Positions 62,501-64,000 of a DNA stretch of 64,000 nt are shown one piece after another. The position numbers and the translations under genes are program-made. The first letter of the stretch is position 1, and the number at the start of each line of letters is the position of its first letter. Source of the stretch: RHKX01 sp963823275 (GTDB taxonomy: Bacteria > Actinomycetota > Thermoleophilia > Solirubrobacterales > 70-9); the NCBI GenBank assembly GCA_963823275.1, contig CAWGKW010000001.1, positions 930,001-994,000 of the forward strand. Direction: 5' to 3'. The notes beneath the pieces are model-generated. The model was not told the origin of the DNA and searched no databases. It was given only the letters and a program-made list of their open reading frames with translations.

Positions 62501-63951
62501 ATGAGCGCCCAGCGGATCCACCTGACGAGGCTCGAGGAGCGCTTCGGGGAGGCCCCGGCGCTCGAGGTCGCCCGCAGCGGCCTTCGCGATGCGTCCGACC
62601 GGGCCTGGGTCGTCGGCGGGGCGGTGCGCGACGCCGTGCGCGGGGCGGACGTGGGCGACATCGACCTCGCCTTCGACGGGGACGTTGCGGCCGCGGCGCG
62701 GCGGATCGCCGACGACGGGGACGGGCATCCGTTCGAGCTCTCCGAGGAGTTCGAGACGTGGCGGGTCGTGGCCCGCGACGGGAGCTGGAAGCTCGACGTC
62801 GCCGCCCTCCGCGGCGCGACCATCGAGGTCGACCTCCGCCTCCGCGACTTCACGGTCAACTCGATCGCGGTCCCGCTCGCGGGCGGCACGCCGCTCGACC
62901 CGACCGGGGGGCTCCGCGATCTCGAGGCCGGCGTGCTCAGCGCCTCATCGGGCCGGTCCTTCTCCGACGATCCGCTCCGGGTCGTTGAGGGCGGCCCGGA
63001 TCGCATCGCTGGTCGGCCTGACTCCCGACCCCGGCACCGTGGAGCTGGGGCGGAGCGAAGCGCCGCGGGTTGCCGAGGCGGCCGGCGAGCGCCAGTTCGC
63101 CGAGGTGGCCGGCCTGCTCACCGGCCCGGACCCACTTCTCGGCCTCGAGCTGCTCGACCTCTTCGATGCGACCGCGGTGGTCCTTCCCGAGGTTCAGGGG
63201 CTTCGCGGGGTCGGCCAGAGCGCCAACCACCATCTGGATGCACACGGCCATACGCTGGAGGTGCTGCGCCGCTGTCTGGAGGTCGAGCGATCCCTCCCCG
63301 AGTTCTGTGGGGACGCGGCCGACCAGGTCGCCGAGTTGCTCGACGCAGCCGCTGGCCGACGAGCTCACCCGCGGCGACGCGCTTCGTTTCGCCGCGCTCC
63401 TTCACGACATCGGCAAGCCGGCGACCCGAACGGAGCGGGATGGCTGGGTCAGCTTCATCGGCCACGACGAAGTCGGGGCCGAGATGATCGGGGAGCTCTG
63501 TCGGAGGCTCAAGACCTCGCGGAGGTTCGCGACCCACCTGGCGGCCATGACCCGCGATCACCTGATCCTCGGATTCATGGTCAGGGAGCGCCCGCTGGCC
63601 CCGCGGCGAGTCTGGGAGTACCTGAGCCGTACCGGTCCCGAGGCCGTGGACACGACGCTTCTGACCGTGGCCGACCGGCTTTCCGCGCAGGGGGACGGGG
63701 TGCCCGACGAGGCGATCACGGGTCATCTCGAACTTGCCCGCGAGATGCTCGGCTGGGCGGTCGAGTGGGAGCTCGAGGGGCCCGACGAGCCGCTTCTGCG
63801 CGGTGATGAGATTGCCGGCGAGACCGGGATCGCCCCGGGCCCCGATCTTGGCCTGGCGGTTTCCGAGCTCCAGGGCGCCCAGTACGCGGATGAGGTGACG
63901 ACCCGGGAGGAGGCCGTCGCGCACCTGCGGGCCTGGGCGGGTGAGCGATAG
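62501..63951 (+). CDS. cca: CCA tRNA nucleotidyltransferase with HD domain, two frameshifts
   Basis: Adds or repairs the 3' CCA end of tRNAs. The nucleotidyltransferase head has the VVGGAVRD motif near 40 and the catalytic DIDLAF near 53, followed by RDFTVNSIAV near 116. An extra base near 62983 breaks DPLRV from LRAARIAS, and another near 63350 breaks VAELLDAA from LADELTRGDALRFA. The HD phosphohydrolase motif LLHDIGKP and the following histidines lie in the third segment. Corrected length is about 482 residues. The tRNA-Thr in this window lacks an encoded CCA and needs this enzyme. Confidence 0.9.
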
Positions 63952-63954
63952 CCT
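63949..63954 (+). promoter_or_regulatory. -10 box of the gene running off the window
   Basis: TAGCCT, sharing the cca stop codon, lies seven bases before GTG 63962. Confidence 0.4.
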
Positions 63955-63961
63955 GCCCGGA

Positions 63962-64000
63962 GTGTCCGCCGAGTCCACGTTCGCTGATCCCGACTGCGTC
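63962..64000 (+). CDS. Start of an unidentified gene, cut by the window edge
   Basis: Thirteen codons (V/M-SAESTFADPDCV) follow a GTG that has the same -10 spacing as other leaderless genes here. Too little is present to name it. Confidence 0.35.
   Translation, partial: MSAESTFADPDCV

Overview
The window is high-GC bacterial DNA packed with core genes, and the first kilobases carry clpC-radA-disA-carD-ispD-ispF-cysS-rlmB-sigH-like. That order is familiar from Bacillus, but the GC content, GuaB3-type protein, mycobacterial-type PyrF, RskA anti-sigma factor and DUF4383 protein point to Actinomycetota. A deep-branching class such as Thermoleophilia (Solirubrobacterales or relatives) is my best inference; no rRNA is present to settle it.

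Layout. 0.2-14.3 kb: stress, DNA-repair, c-di-AMP and isoprenoid genes ending with an SigH-like sigma factor and an antisense-oriented tRNA-Thr. 14.4-16.2 kb: a PlsC-GpsA fusion for phosphatidic acid synthesis. 16.2-19.1 kb: two ECF sigma modules around a divergent DUF4383 membrane protein. 19.2-22.6 kb: rhomboid protease, pterin dehydratase, UDP-GlcNAc 2-epimerase, DUF47. 22.7-25.5 kb: TadE/TadG-like proteins, the last carrying two peptidoglycan hydrolase domains. 25.5-31.1 kb: MaoC and crotonase enzymes, a cupredoxin lipoprotein, uvrC, an ABC-2 exporter. 31.1-35.7 kb: glycolytic operon gap-pgk-tpiA-gpmI. 35.7-41.6 kb: tgt, PknB-like kinase with a lipoprotein, phosphoesterase, M48 protease, HU. 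41.6-51.4 kb: pyrF, argS, Wzz-like protein, LysM protein, D-Ala-D-Ala carboxypeptidase, PfkB kinase, guaB3, guaA. 51.6-64 kb: an M23 peptidase under a ydaO (c-di-AMP) riboswitch, then rplM-rpsI-glmM-glmS-DUF3352-acpS-nnr-alr-cca.

Two threads tie the region together. First, cell-wall growth: DisA makes c-di-AMP, a c-di-AMP riboswitch precedes the M23 peptidase, and GlmM/GlmS, Alr, D,D-carboxypeptidase, LysM and VanY/SLT proteins surround it. Second, gene expression style: about twenty genes have a TANNNT-like -10 box only 6-9 bases before the start codon, so many transcripts are probably leaderless.

A caution for the reader: at least twelve single-base frameshifts break conserved, mostly essential genes (rlmB, pgk twice, glmM, nnr twice, alr, cca twice, an M48 protease, a cupredoxin and a Tad-cluster gene). 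Ten look like one extra base and two like one missing G in a G-run. Five lie in the last 4 kb. This looks like draft-quality sequence rather than biology. The affected genes are annotated over their full inferred extent.
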